A DNA stretch of 64,000 nt, from contig NZ_JACIDF010000008.1 of NCBI RefSeq assembly GCF_014196195.1, positions 1-64,000 of the forward strand. The letters are read 5' to 3'. The stretch comes from Anoxybacteroides rupiense (GTDB lineage Bacteria > Bacillota > Bacilli > Bacillales > Anoxybacillaceae). The first letter of the stretch is position 1; each line of letters begins with the position of its first letter. The notes beneath the pieces were generated by a model. That model searched no databases, was not told where the DNA came from, and saw nothing but the letters and a program-made list of their open reading frames with translations. The position numbers and the translations under genes were made by a program. Of this stretch, positions 54,937-63,307 are shown in pieces.

Positions 54937-56443
54937 CGCCCATCCCCCTTAAGACTTGCTTTAATATTTTTCCCGTCGCATTGCGCGGCAGTTCATCAAT
55001 CTGTTCATATAAGCGCGGAATTTTATAATCAGCAAGCTTCCCTGATAGAAAGCGTTTACAACGATCTGCGAGTGAATCGATCGGTTTTGCCCCAACAATA
55101 AAAGCCTTTACCGTTTCTCCCCATTCCGGATGCGGCACCCCAACAACAGCGACATCTATAATGTCGGGATGGGTTCGCAACACGTCTTCCACTTCCTTCG
55201 GATAGACATTGACACCACCGGAAATAATCATATCTTTTTTACGGTCCACAATCCAAATATAGCCGTCCTCATCACGACGGGCCAAATCTCCCGTATAAAG
55301 CCAGCCGTTTTTTAATGTTTCTCCTGTTTTTTCTTCGTCTTTATAGTATCTTTTCATCGTTCCTTCGCCAGCGAGCGCAATTTCTCCAATTTCGCCCGCT
55401 GGCACTTCACGCCCCTGCTCATCGACAATTTTCACTTCGCAGTTGAGCGCAGCGAATTTGCCGACGCTGCCCGCTTTGTGAGCATGTTCCTCTGGCGACA
55501 AGTACGTGCCGTTCGGACCGGCTTCTGTTAAGCCGTATAAGCACATGAGGCGGTCGGTGCGAAACTGTTTGGCGACCAATCGCACTTCTTCAGCTGACAG
55601 CGGCGCTCCGCCATATGTCCAATATTGAACGGAAGAGAGATCATGCTGATGAAGGAGCGGGTGCTTAGCCGCAAGCAGATAAGCGACAGGGGCTCCGAAA
55701 AAGTGGGTAATGCGGTGCTGTTCGACAAGCTGAAACAATGCTTCTGGGGAAAACGAAGGTGATAATATATGGGTGGCCCCAACATACATGCCGCCAATAA
55801 AAAATAAATGAAGCGGAGCGGAGTGACTGAGCGGCATCATATGCAACAAGCGGCTGTCTTTATCCATTTTCGTTTCTAGCGCCATCATGACAGCGACAGA
55901 TAAAATATTGCGGTACGTAAATAAGACGCCTTTGGGCCTCCCTGTCGTGCCCGATGTATATAAAATCGTCGCTTCATCGTCTTCTTGAAGCGGGCAGGCA
56001 ATCGAATTCGCGCTGCCATCATGAATGAGCTGCGCGAGCGACCGCCAGCCGTCTTTCGCCTCGCCGGTTTTGATCCATAGAAGATCGAAATCGCCAGCAA
56101 GCGGCGCCAGCGCTTCATAAATCCAATCATGGGCGATGACCGCTTTCGCTTCGCTATGCTCGACAATATAGCGCACTTCTTCAGCCGTCAGCCGGGCGTT
56201 GACCGGAACGGCAATCGCACCGAGGCGCAAAACCGCAAAGTAGGCATACACAAATTCTTTCGTGTTTGGCATATACAAAACGACTTTATCCTCTCGCTTC
56301 AGCCCGAGCCTTTGCAGCGACGAAGCGAGGCGATTGACCGTCTCATCCACTTGCCTGTATGAAAGAACCGCGTCTCCATCAATGATCGCGATTTTTTCCG
56401 GAAATTTGCGCGCATTTCGCGCCAAGAGTTCAGAAATGTTCAT
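54914..56443 (-). CDS. Acyl-CoA synthetase (AMP-forming)
   Basis: 509-residue ANL-superfamily ligase that activates a carboxylic acid to its CoA thioester via an acyl-adenylate. Motifs: TILYTSGTTGRPKGVLFTYR (P-loop), YGLTEAGPNGTYL, GWLYTGDLARRDEDGYIWIVDR, KDMIISGGVNVYPKEVE and PRNATGKILKQ with the catalytic Lys. Start codon overlaps the MerR stop (ATGA). Probably feeds the adjacent dehydrogenase; chain specificity unknown. Confidence 0.9.
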   Translation of the reverse strand: MNISELLARNARKFPEKIAIIDGDAVLSYRQVDETVNRLASSLQRLGLKREDKVVLYMPNTKEFVYAYFAVLRLGAIAVPVNARLTAEEVRYIVEHSEAKAVIAHDWIYEALAPLAGDFDLLWIKTGEAKDGWRSLAQLIHDGSANSIACPLQEDDEATILYTSGTTGRPKGVLFTYRNILSVAVMMALETKMDKDSRLLHMMPLSHSAPLHLFFIGGMYVGATHILSPSFSPEALFQLVEQHRITHFFGAPVAYLLAAKHPLLHQHDLSSVQYWTYGGAPLSAEEVRLVAKQFRTDRLMCLYGLTEAGPNGTYLSPEEHAHKAGSVGKFAALNCEVKIVDEQGREVPAGEIGEIALAGEGTMKRYYKDEEKTGETLKNGWLYTGDLARRDEDGYIWIVDRKKDMIISGGVNVYPKEVEDVLRTHPDIIDVAVVGVPHPEWGETVKAFIVGAKPIDSLADRCKRFLSGKLADYKIPRLYEQIDELPRNATGKILKQVLRGMGDEAAARS

Positions 56444-56826
56444 TCACTTCCCTCCAATTCTTCTAATCTTGTTTTAAAGTCTTCTAAAATCGTTTCCATT
56501 TCATGTTTCAGCTGCAGCCAATCATCGATCCGCTCTTTCACCTCCTTCAGCTTCTGCTCACCATATTCAATCGTTTTTTCAAGCTGCTTCCGTCCGGTGC
56601 GATCTTTGTCAAAAAGCGAAATCATTTCATGAATTTCCTCAAGCGAGAAGCCAAACCGCTTGCCGCGCAAAATAAGCTTTAACACAGCCCGATCCTTTTT
56701 CGTGTACAAGCGCTGGCCCGACTCGGTGCGGATCGGTACAATGAGCCCGCGCTCTTCATAATAACGAATCGTCCGCGTGCTGATGTCAAATTCCTGCGAC
56801 AATTGGGAGATGGTATAGAAATTCAT
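56440..56826 (-). CDS. MerR-family regulator (LiuR-like)
   Basis: 128 residues: winged helix-turn-helix (TISQLSQEFDISTRTIRYYEERGLI), the MerR linker (LILRGKRFGFSLEEIHEMI) and a coiled-coil dimerisation helix. It lacks Cys metal ligands, so it is not a metal sensor. The ATG at 56826 is preferred to a GTG three codons earlier, which overlaps the AGGTGA site. First gene of the ligase-dehydrogenase operon with a matching palindrome in its promoter, so it is probably autoregulatory. Confidence 0.88.
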   Translation of the reverse strand: MNFYTISQLSQEFDISTRTIRYYEERGLIVPIRTESGQRLYTKKDRAVLKLILRGKRFGFSLEEIHEMISLFDKDRTGRKQLEKTIEYGEQKLKEVKERIDDWLQLKHEMETILEDFKTRLEELEGSE

Positions 56827-56860
56827 CGAGTTCACCTATATTTTTATTTTTCTGAATTTT

Positions 56861-56889
56861 ATTTTAATTTACGTTAACGTAAAAGTCAA
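56861..56889 (-). promoter_or_regulatory. Promoter with MerR-type operator in its spacer
   Basis: TTGACT, 17 bp, TAAAAT on the minus strand; the spacer is the perfect 16-bp palindrome TTTACGTTAACGTAAA (56868-56883) plus one base. The palindrome resembles sites described for LiuR-type MerR regulators of acyl-CoA catabolism. Confidence 0.75.
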
Positions 56890-57062
56890 TCATTAGATTC
56901 GTCTCCCAATCATCGATTTTCCTTAGACCACATGTGCATAGAATCGCGACATTTCATCCATTAATGACGATTTATTTTAACGTATCCACTGACAAACTTT
57001 TCGCTTTTTAAAACTATAGTATTGAACAATCTTCTCTGCGCATTTCTTGCCGAACACAACCA

Positions 57063-57106
57063 CAAAAAACAACAAAGGAGCTATCCCATACTAACAGCTC
57101 CTTTGT
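57063..57106 (-). terminator. Terminator of the SDR gene
   Basis: CAAAGGAGCT and AGCTCCTTTG pair, followed on the minus strand by TTGTTTTTTG. Confidence 0.8.
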
Positions 57107-57133
57107 GAAAACCTCTTCATTTATCGTTTTCTG

Positions 57134-57874
57134 CTACTCCACATATATCATTTTCCGCGTCATTCCGCCATCGACGACCAATTGAATCCCCGTGACAAAA
57201 TGGTTGTCTGGATTTGTCAAATATAAGCAAGCGCGGGCGATATCGTCCGGTTTCCCGACTCGGCCGGATGGATGCTGGGCGTGGTCTTCATCGCGCAGCT
57301 GTTCATAATCACCCGTTTCGATCCATCCAGGACAAATCGCATTAACCGTGATACGATCCGGTCCAAGCGAAACGGCCAAAGCGTGCGTCAACGATAAAAT
57401 GCCGCCTTTGGAAGCCGCGTACGCCTCCGAGTTCGCTTCCGACATGAGCGCCCGCGTCGAAGAAATGTTCACGATCGCCCCGCCGCCATGCGTTCGCATC
57501 ATTTTTGCTGCTTCACGCGAACAAAGGAACGTGCCGCGCAAATTCGTGTGGATAACATCATCCCACTGTTCGACGGTTAAATCATACGGCGAAACGAAAA
57601 TGCCAAATCCGGCATTATTGATGAGCACATCCATTCGGCCAAACGATTCCCTGATTTGCTCAAACATCTTCACAATCTCATCCGGAACACTTAAATTGCA
57701 CACGTATGGATGAACATCATACTTTTGCGCTTGCAGTCTGCTTGTGACCACTTCCACTTCTTTCGCTTTATCGACAGCAACAACCGTTGCGCCTTGCTCC
57801 GCGTATGCTTGCAAAAGCGCTCGTCCAATGCCACCTGACGCTCCGGTAATGACGACGACTTTTCCTTGGTACAT
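57134..57874 (-). CDS. Short-chain dehydrogenase/reductase
   Basis: 246-residue NAD(P)-dependent Rossmann enzyme: TGASGGIGRALL cofactor loop, NNAGFGIF, catalytic Ser in NISSTRAL, YAASK (Tyr/Lys pair), PGWIETG and GIQLVVDGGMTRKM at the C-terminus. The acidic residue after strand 2 (VAVDKAKE) suggests NAD preference. Substrate unknown. Start at 57874 with AAGGGGG upstream. Confidence 0.9.
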   Translation of the reverse strand: MYQGKVVVITGASGGIGRALLQAYAEQGATVVAVDKAKEVEVVTSRLQAQKYDVHPYVCNLSVPDEIVKMFEQIRESFGRMDVLINNAGFGIFVSPYDLTVEQWDDVIHTNLRGTFLCSREAAKMMRTHGGGAIVNISSTRALMSEANSEAYAASKGGILSLTHALAVSLGPDRITVNAICPGWIETGDYEQLRDEDHAQHPSGRVGKPDDIARACLYLTNPDNHFVTGIQLVVDGGMTRKMIYVE

Positions 57875-57944
57875 GCTTTGAATCCCCCTTCTTATTTTAA
57901 TCATGTACTCCACTGAAACGGTAAATCGTTAAAAATCCTTCTGT

Positions 57945-58545
57945 TTATTTTTCGCCTGTCCAAATCGTTTCAATGAATTTGAACGACCAATCAAGCGCTC
58001 TTTTTTCCGATTCAGGGTGATAAAAACGCGAGAAAGGATTGGCAAACCCGTGTGCGCCTTCCCCCATCTCGATGTTCACGCCTGATGTGCACGATAATCG
58101 TTCTGTCAGCTGATGGACATCAACCGACGCCTCTTGTTCGGCAAACAATAAACGTACAGACATTTTTGGACGCAAATCGGTATAGTCTCGAATTCGGGAA
58201 CCGTAGTAGCCGATTGCTGCAGCCCCTATCCCATCATATTCAGAACATAACCATGCCACAGTGGCGCCGACGCTGTATCCCCAAAACACGACAGTTTCGT
58301 ACTTCTTTTTTAAGGGTTGCGCTAAATTGTTTCGCCTGTTCAAATCCAATTTCATTTCGACAATATTGATAAGTTTCTTTCTCACCATTGTAATGGAAAG
58401 CTTCCCTATTGAGCAAATTAGGGCAATAGACGTCATACCCTTGAGCAGTAATCATTTGCGTTGCATATTTCATATGATCATTGATTCCGTAGATTTCATG
58501 GATTAAGACTACAGCAACATTTGAATCGTTACAATGTTTCAACAT
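57945..58545 (-). pseudogene. Dienelactone hydrolase-family gene with a frameshift
   Basis: The first frame (MLKHCNDSNVAVVLIHEIYG ... CRNEIGFEQAKQF) and the second (QPLKKKYETVVFWGYSVGATVAWL ... LLFAEQEASVD ... EGAHGFANPFSRFY) together make one complete ~200-residue dienelactone hydrolase-like enzyme: GYSVGA nucleophile, acidic residue and HGF histidine are all present. They are joined by a shift in the run CTTTTTTAA near 58305-58315. One base change restores the gene, so recent inactivation or a sequencing error are both possible. Confidence 0.78.
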
Positions 58546-59028
58546 AAAGTCTTTGTTCCCTCCCTCGAGCGCGCCAAAATGACAAGGACACATTGCCGTT
58601 TCTTCGCACCATCCACTTCCATTTCACGGTTCATTATAGGAGATGCTAAAAAATATGTAAACAAAAAATGGAATTTAAAGATAATAAAGACTCTGTTAAA
58701 GGTAACTGTTGATATTTGAACCTTCTCTGAACTTTTGATATAATCCGATAGCGACAAATATTCGTATAAAGAACTTAAGTTGAGCAAAGCGCTTAGCAAC
58801 TTCTTAAAACACATCGACTAATTATCACATACAAAAAAAGAGCAAGTATATCAATAAATTAAACATGTCAAACCTTTATGTTCTGTTGATGGGCGTCTAA
58901 CTAATGAAACGAGAGAGACTTTTTAGTAACTTCAGTCACTTTTTCAGCAATAAATGCTGTCAATAATGAAATATGGAATTATTAAGGAAGAAGAAACAGT
59001 ACCCAAATGATAAAAAGGAGGATGAGTT
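58546..59028. other. AT-rich intergenic region
   Basis: About 480 bp before the RibD/DHFR-like gene. No supported gene; only AT-rich sequence and weak short frames are seen. Confidence 0.45.
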
Positions 59029-59595
59029 ATGTCAAATAACGTAAGACAGAGAAGAATCATTTTAGATTTAGCAGTTACTTTAGATGGTTTTGTTGAAGGG
59101 AAAAATGGAGAAGTTGATTGGTGCATCATGGACTCTGAGATGGAGTTTATTAATTTCTTAAACCAAATTGATACTATTTTATATGGAAGAAAAAGCTACG
59201 ATTTATGGGGACAATTTACCCCAGAAACTACTGATGATGCTGAAAAAGAAATTTGGGAATTAATTCATAGCAAAAAAAAATATGTGTTTTCCAGAACGCA
59301 AAAAGAGGCTGATGACAAAGCGATATTCATAAATGATAATATTTTGGAAGAAGTATTAAAACTAAAGAATGAACCTGGTAAAGACATCTGGCTATATGGC
59401 GGAGCAAATCTTATTACTACTTTTATCAATTTAGGGCTTATTGATGAATTTAGATTATCTGTCCACCCTGTTATTTTGGGAGAAGGAAAACCCTTATTTA
59501 TTGATATAAAGCAAAGATTGAATTTAAAACTAGTTAATACAAGAACGTTCTCCTCTGGCGTTGTGCAACTAATTTATCATTGGAATGGTAATTAA
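59029..59595 (+). CDS. RibD C-terminal/dihydrofolate reductase-like protein (YyaP/YwjB type)
   Basis: 188-residue NADPH-binding reductase-like protein: RRIILDLAVTLDGFVEGKNGEVDW, DTILYGRKSYDLWG, IWLYGGANLITTFINLGLIDEF and VILGEGKPLF are typical of the RibD_C/DHFR-like family. Role unknown; some members reduce pteridine- or flavin-like compounds. AAAGGAGGATGAGTT precedes the ATG. The gene is clearly more AT-rich than its neighbours and is one of the few plus-strand genes here, hinting at later acquisition. Confidence 0.85.
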   Translation: MSNNVRQRRIILDLAVTLDGFVEGKNGEVDWCIMDSEMEFINFLNQIDTILYGRKSYDLWGQFTPETTDDAEKEIWELIHSKKKYVFSRTQKEADDKAIFINDNILEEVLKLKNEPGKDIWLYGGANLITTFINLGLIDEFRLSVHPVILGEGKPLFIDIKQRLNLKLVNTRTFSSGVVQLIYHWNGN

Positions 59596-59620
59596 TAATA
59601 TGATTCATTCCAATGATAAA
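59573..59620 (+). terminator. Long hairpin at the end of the RibD/DHFR-like gene
   Basis: TTTATCATTGGAATG and CATTCCAATGATAAA form a perfect 15-bp stem spanning the stop codon, without a strong T-run. Confidence 0.5.
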
Positions 59621-59750
59621 TTGCCATAAATAGTAATGGTCATTTATTCAACAATTGACGGGTTAGTGCAAGAACAATCGAAAAACTACAATAATAGGTT
59701 TCCTTCAGCATTTTGACATTATCAACATGAGCTTTTAACAGAAATGAAAT

Positions 59751-59790
59751 AAAAAACGAGGCCGCTGCCGCAAAGCAACGGCCTCGTTTG
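59751..59790 (-). terminator. Terminator of acetoacetyl-CoA synthetase
   Basis: AAACGAGGCCG and CGGCCTCGTTT pair, followed on the minus strand by TTTATTTC. Confidence 0.85.
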
Positions 59791-59811
59791 CTTCATAGCG
59801 AATAATCCCCG

Positions 59812-61800
59812 TTATCCGTTCAACATCGGGCTCTCCAACTTTTTCGCCAGCTCGACAAAGAACGCAAGCGACTCCGGATTCGCCATCGAACCGACATTCA
59901 CCGCCTTTTCAAGCGGAAAGCCTAATAGCACCTTACGGATCGGAATTTCCATTTTCTTTCCGTTCAACGTTTTCGGAATTTGTTCCACTTGATAAATTTC
60001 ATCTGGAATAAATCGCGGTGACACTTTTGTTTTAATGGCCTCCTTCACTTTATGCTTCAATTCCTCATCTAATTTTCTTCCAGGCTGAAGCACAACGAAT
60101 AGCGGCATAAAGGATTGTCTCCCCATGATCTCCAAGTCAATCACTAAGCTTTCGATCACTCCGTCAACCGTTTCAACCGCCCGATAAATTTCACTTGTTC
60201 CCATGCGGACGCCAGCGCGGTTGATCGTGGAATCGGAACGTCCGTAAATGACGCAGCTTCCCTGTTCATCAATTTTAATCCAGTCCCCATGCTTCCAAAC
60301 TCCCGGATATGTGTCAAAATAGCTTTCCTTATAACGCTTGTAATTTTCATCATTCCAGAAAAACAGCGGCATGGAAGGCATTGGAGCGGTAATGACCAGC
60401 TCACCCACCTCATTGATAAGCGGCTGACCATTTTCATCAAACGACTGAACGCTGGCACCGAGCGCTCGGCATTGCAGCATCCCTGCCCGCACAGGCAAAA
60501 TCGGGGAGCCGCCGACAAACGCGGTGCACACATCGGTTCCGCCGCTGCACGACACTAACCAAACATCTTTTTTAACATGCTCATACACCCAAGCAAATCC
60601 TTCGGTCGTCAACGGGGATCCCGTGGAGAGAACAGCTTGTAAATAAGAAAGATCGTACTGCTCTTTTGGGCTGATTCCTAGCTTCATACAAATATTAATA
60701 AATGCGGCACTTGTTCCAAAATGAGTGATCTGAGCTTGTTCGGCCAGCTCCCATAAAATGTGGCCATCACGGAACGTAGGGCTTCCGTCATAAAGCACAA
60801 CCTTGGCTCCTACCAGTAAACCGCCAATCAAAAAATTCCACATCATCCATCCTGTTGTGGTAAACCAGAAAAAAGTGCTGTCAGCCGTCATGTTTTGTTC
60901 AATCATCAATATTTTCAAATGCTCCAGCAAAATTCCTCCATGGCCTTGAACGATCGGCTTTGGCAGTCCTGTCGTCCCTGACGAATATAAAATCCAAAGA
61001 GGATGATCGAACGGAACATGCTCGTACGAAAGCTGGCTCTGTTCCTGAATCAAATCGCTCCATAGCCAAACAGAATCATCTGGCGCTTTTGTTTGTTCAT
61101 TTAAATATGATACAAGAATCGTCTTCTTGAGCGATGGAAGCTTTTGGCGAAGCTCGTTCATCACATCGCGTTTGTCAAATGATTTCCCATTATATTGGCA
61201 CCCGTCCACCGTGATGAACACGACGGGATCAATTTGCTGGAAACGGTCGATAACGCTGCCGGCGCCAAAATCAGTGGAGCAGCTTGACCAAATGGCGCCA
61301 ATGCTGGCACACGCTAAAAAGGCGATCACGGTTTCCGGAATATTCGGCATATAAGCAGCCACGCGATCGCCGCGTTTGACGCCTAATTTTTTGAGAGCGC
61401 TGGCAACCGCCGCTGTTTGCTCCTTTAACTCTTTCCATGTGATCTCGCGTTGTGCGATGTTCTCTGAGCGGAAAATCAGCGCCGTTTTTTCGTCTTGTGC
61501 ATGACGAAAAACGTGCTCAACATAATTGAGGCGCGCTCCTGGAAACCACTGTGCTCCCGGCATAGCCCGCTTTTCCAACACGCATTGATACGGATGCGAG
61601 GATTGCACCCCACAATACTCCCATACTGTCTCCCAAAACTTTTCTAAATGCTCCACCGACCATGTCCATAACTGTTGATGCGTTTGCAGTTTCATTCCCT
61701 TTTTTTCTTGCAGCCAATTCATATAGCGATAGATACTCGACTGTTGAATCTGTTCTTCTGTTGGCGTCCATAGTATGGTCCCATCCGTAACCGTTTTCAT
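59812..61800 (-). CDS. Acetoacetate--CoA ligase
   Basis: 662-residue ANL ligase of the acetoacetyl-CoA synthetase subfamily, near the family's usual ~650. Motifs: LYSSGTTGLPKPIVQGHGGI (P-loop), FTTTGWMMWNFLIGGLLVGA, SGGTDVCTAFVGG, GVWKHGDWIKI, IYGRSDSTINRAGVRMGTSEIY and the catalytic Lys in PKTLNGKKMEIPIRK. The subfamily-specific N-terminus (MNWLQEKKGM, WFPGARLNYVEH) is present. It activates acetoacetate from ketone-body or branched-chain catabolism. The start at 61800 lacks a clear ribosome site; a TTG five codons upstream is no better. Confidence 0.9.
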   Translation of the reverse strand: MKTVTDGTILWTPTEEQIQQSSIYRYMNWLQEKKGMKLQTHQQLWTWSVEHLEKFWETVWEYCGVQSSHPYQCVLEKRAMPGAQWFPGARLNYVEHVFRHAQDEKTALIFRSENIAQREITWKELKEQTAAVASALKKLGVKRGDRVAAYMPNIPETVIAFLACASIGAIWSSCSTDFGAGSVIDRFQQIDPVVFITVDGCQYNGKSFDKRDVMNELRQKLPSLKKTILVSYLNEQTKAPDDSVWLWSDLIQEQSQLSYEHVPFDHPLWILYSSGTTGLPKPIVQGHGGILLEHLKILMIEQNMTADSTFFWFTTTGWMMWNFLIGGLLVGAKVVLYDGSPTFRDGHILWELAEQAQITHFGTSAAFINICMKLGISPKEQYDLSYLQAVLSTGSPLTTEGFAWVYEHVKKDVWLVSCSGGTDVCTAFVGGSPILPVRAGMLQCRALGASVQSFDENGQPLINEVGELVITAPMPSMPLFFWNDENYKRYKESYFDTYPGVWKHGDWIKIDEQGSCVIYGRSDSTINRAGVRMGTSEIYRAVETVDGVIESLVIDLEIMGRQSFMPLFVVLQPGRKLDEELKHKVKEAIKTKVSPRFIPDEIYQVEQIPKTLNGKKMEIPIRKVLLGFPLEKAVNVGSMANPESLAFFVELAKKLESPMLNG

Positions 61801-62225
61801 TTTCGTCCGCGTCAAAACGTGCTGTTTTGCGCAGAATTCACCACCTTTCCCCTTTGTTTCCCAAGCATCTCTTTATTTAAAATTCAGATTATTTTTATAA
61901 TAACATTTTTTCTAATAGAAGTGTAACTCGAAGATTCGACTTTTCCCCGATTCACCCAACGATTTTCTGTCTTTTTCGACAAACAAGAACTGCCCATCAT
62001 CACAGGCTCTTAGCTGCCGAATAACAAAAGCAACTTCAAATAAAACGAAGCATCCCTGAAAAGACCATGTTCAGAAACCAACAAACCGTTTTTTCTTTTT
62101 CCTTCCATTTTTAGATATCCATAACACCCTATAAAGACCTAAGCGTTATTCGTTTCATCCAAAGAAAAAACAAACGCTGTATCGCTTTCTGCCTCACCTT
62201 TATAAAAGAATAACAAACAAAATCA
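61801..62225. other. Divergent intergenic region
   Basis: About 425 bp AT-rich gap between the acetoacetyl-CoA synthetase and feo genes. No gene or strong hairpin seen; I found no clear Fur box in front of feoA. Confidence 0.5.
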
Positions 62226-62254
62226 TTGACAAAATGACCATCGCTGAATAATAT
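62226..62254 (+). promoter_or_regulatory. Probable SigA promoter of feoAB
   Basis: TTGACA, 17 bp, TAATAT, about 70 bp before the feoA start. Confidence 0.6.
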
Positions 62255-62322
62255 AAAAATAAAAGTTGGTCTAGGGAAAAATTATAATACTAGTACAAAT
62301 TATTAATGAGGGGGCAACTGTT

Positions 62323-62583
62323 GTGACCCAAGCAAAACTTGAACGATTATCTGATGCCAAGCCAGGAGAACGGTTTCGAATTATAAAAATCGCAATAGAG
62401 GGAACGATGAAGCGAAGATTGCTTGACTTAGGATTCGTACCAGGAAACGAAGTGCTCGTACTGCAGAAAAGTCCACTTGGCGATCCAACCGCTTATCGGG
62501 TCAGCCATACAACCATCGCGTTACGAAATGAAGAAAGCTCAAACATTTATGGGGAGAGGATGCGCAATGAGCAACAATCATAA
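62323..62583 (+). CDS. feoA: Ferrous iron transport protein FeoA
   Basis: 86-residue SH3-like protein that associates with FeoB in Fe2+ uptake. It contains KPGERFRIIKIAIEGTMKRR, LLDLGFVPGNEVLVLQKSPL and YRVSHTTIALRNEES, the standard FeoA pattern. GTG start with GAGGGGGC upstream. It overlaps the FeoB GTPase gene by 17 bp. Confidence 0.92.
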   Translation: MTQAKLERLSDAKPGERFRIIKIAIEGTMKRRLLDLGFVPGNEVLVLQKSPLGDPTAYRVSHTTIALRNEESSNIYGERMRNEQQS

Positions 62584-63307
62584 TCAATATACAATCGCCT
62601 TGGCAGGAAATCCGAACACCGGAAAAAGCACATTATTTAATTTATTAACTGGATTGCGGCAGCATACAGGCAATTGGACAGGAAAAACCGTTGCACATGC
62701 GGAAGGCTTTTTCGATTATAAAGGTCAAAGCTACCAGATTACGGATCTTCCCGGAACGTACTCATTATATTCCAATTCGGCTGATGAGGAAGTAGCGCGG
62801 GACTTTATCATTTTCGCTAAACCCGATGTTACACTCGTTGTTTTAGATGCCACAGCTCTGGAGCGAAATCTGAATCTCGCGCTTCAAGTATTAGAGATGA
62901 CAAGTCAAGTGATCGTTTGCGTGAATTTAATGGATGAAGCCAAAAAGAAAGGAATACAAATAGACATCCACAAGCTTTCACAAAAGCTAGGCGTTCCTGT
63001 TGTTCCTATTTCTGCACGCAATGAAGAAGGAATTGATCAACTCCTAGATACCATCGATCAAATGGTTCGTGGGGATATTCAAACCAATCCGCTACAAATT
63101 TCGTACAATCGCGCAATTGAAGAAAAAATTGAAAAGCTGGTCCCTTTTGTCAAACAGGTGATCGGTGACCACTATCCTGCCCGTTGGATCGCGCTTCGCC
63201 TGTTAGATGGGGATATGTCTCTCCTTCAATCGCTACAAAAGGAACCACGGCAATTTCTAAAGGAGGTGCCCCACTATGCGTGCAACTGCTCCACTAAATC
63301 CATTTGA
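62567..63307 (+). CDS. feoB: FeoB GTPase domain as a separate protein
   Basis: 246-residue protein equal to the cytosolic G domain plus helical GDI region of FeoB, without the membrane part. G1 GNPNTGKST (14-22), switch I region NWTGKTV (36-42), G3 DLPG (60-63), G4 NLMD (120-123) and G5 SARNEEG are all present. The helical tail ends at residue 246 in NCSTKSI and a stop. GGGGAGAGG precedes the ATG at 62567. The membrane domain is encoded by the next, overlapping gene, so the transporter would assemble from two chains. Confidence 0.88.
   Translation: MSNNHNQYTIALAGNPNTGKSTLFNLLTGLRQHTGNWTGKTVAHAEGFFDYKGQSYQITDLPGTYSLYSNSADEEVARDFIIFAKPDVTLVVLDATALERNLNLALQVLEMTSQVIVCVNLMDEAKKKGIQIDIHKLSQKLGVPVVPISARNEEGIDQLLDTIDQMVRGDIQTNPLQISYNRAIEEKIEKLVPFVKQVIGDHYPARWIALRLLDGDMSLLQSLQKEPRQFLKEVPHYACNCSTKSI

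Noticed and set aside
61801-62322. Fur box in front of feoA
   Set aside because: I looked for a GATAATGATTATC-like palindrome and found none convincing; feo control remains open.
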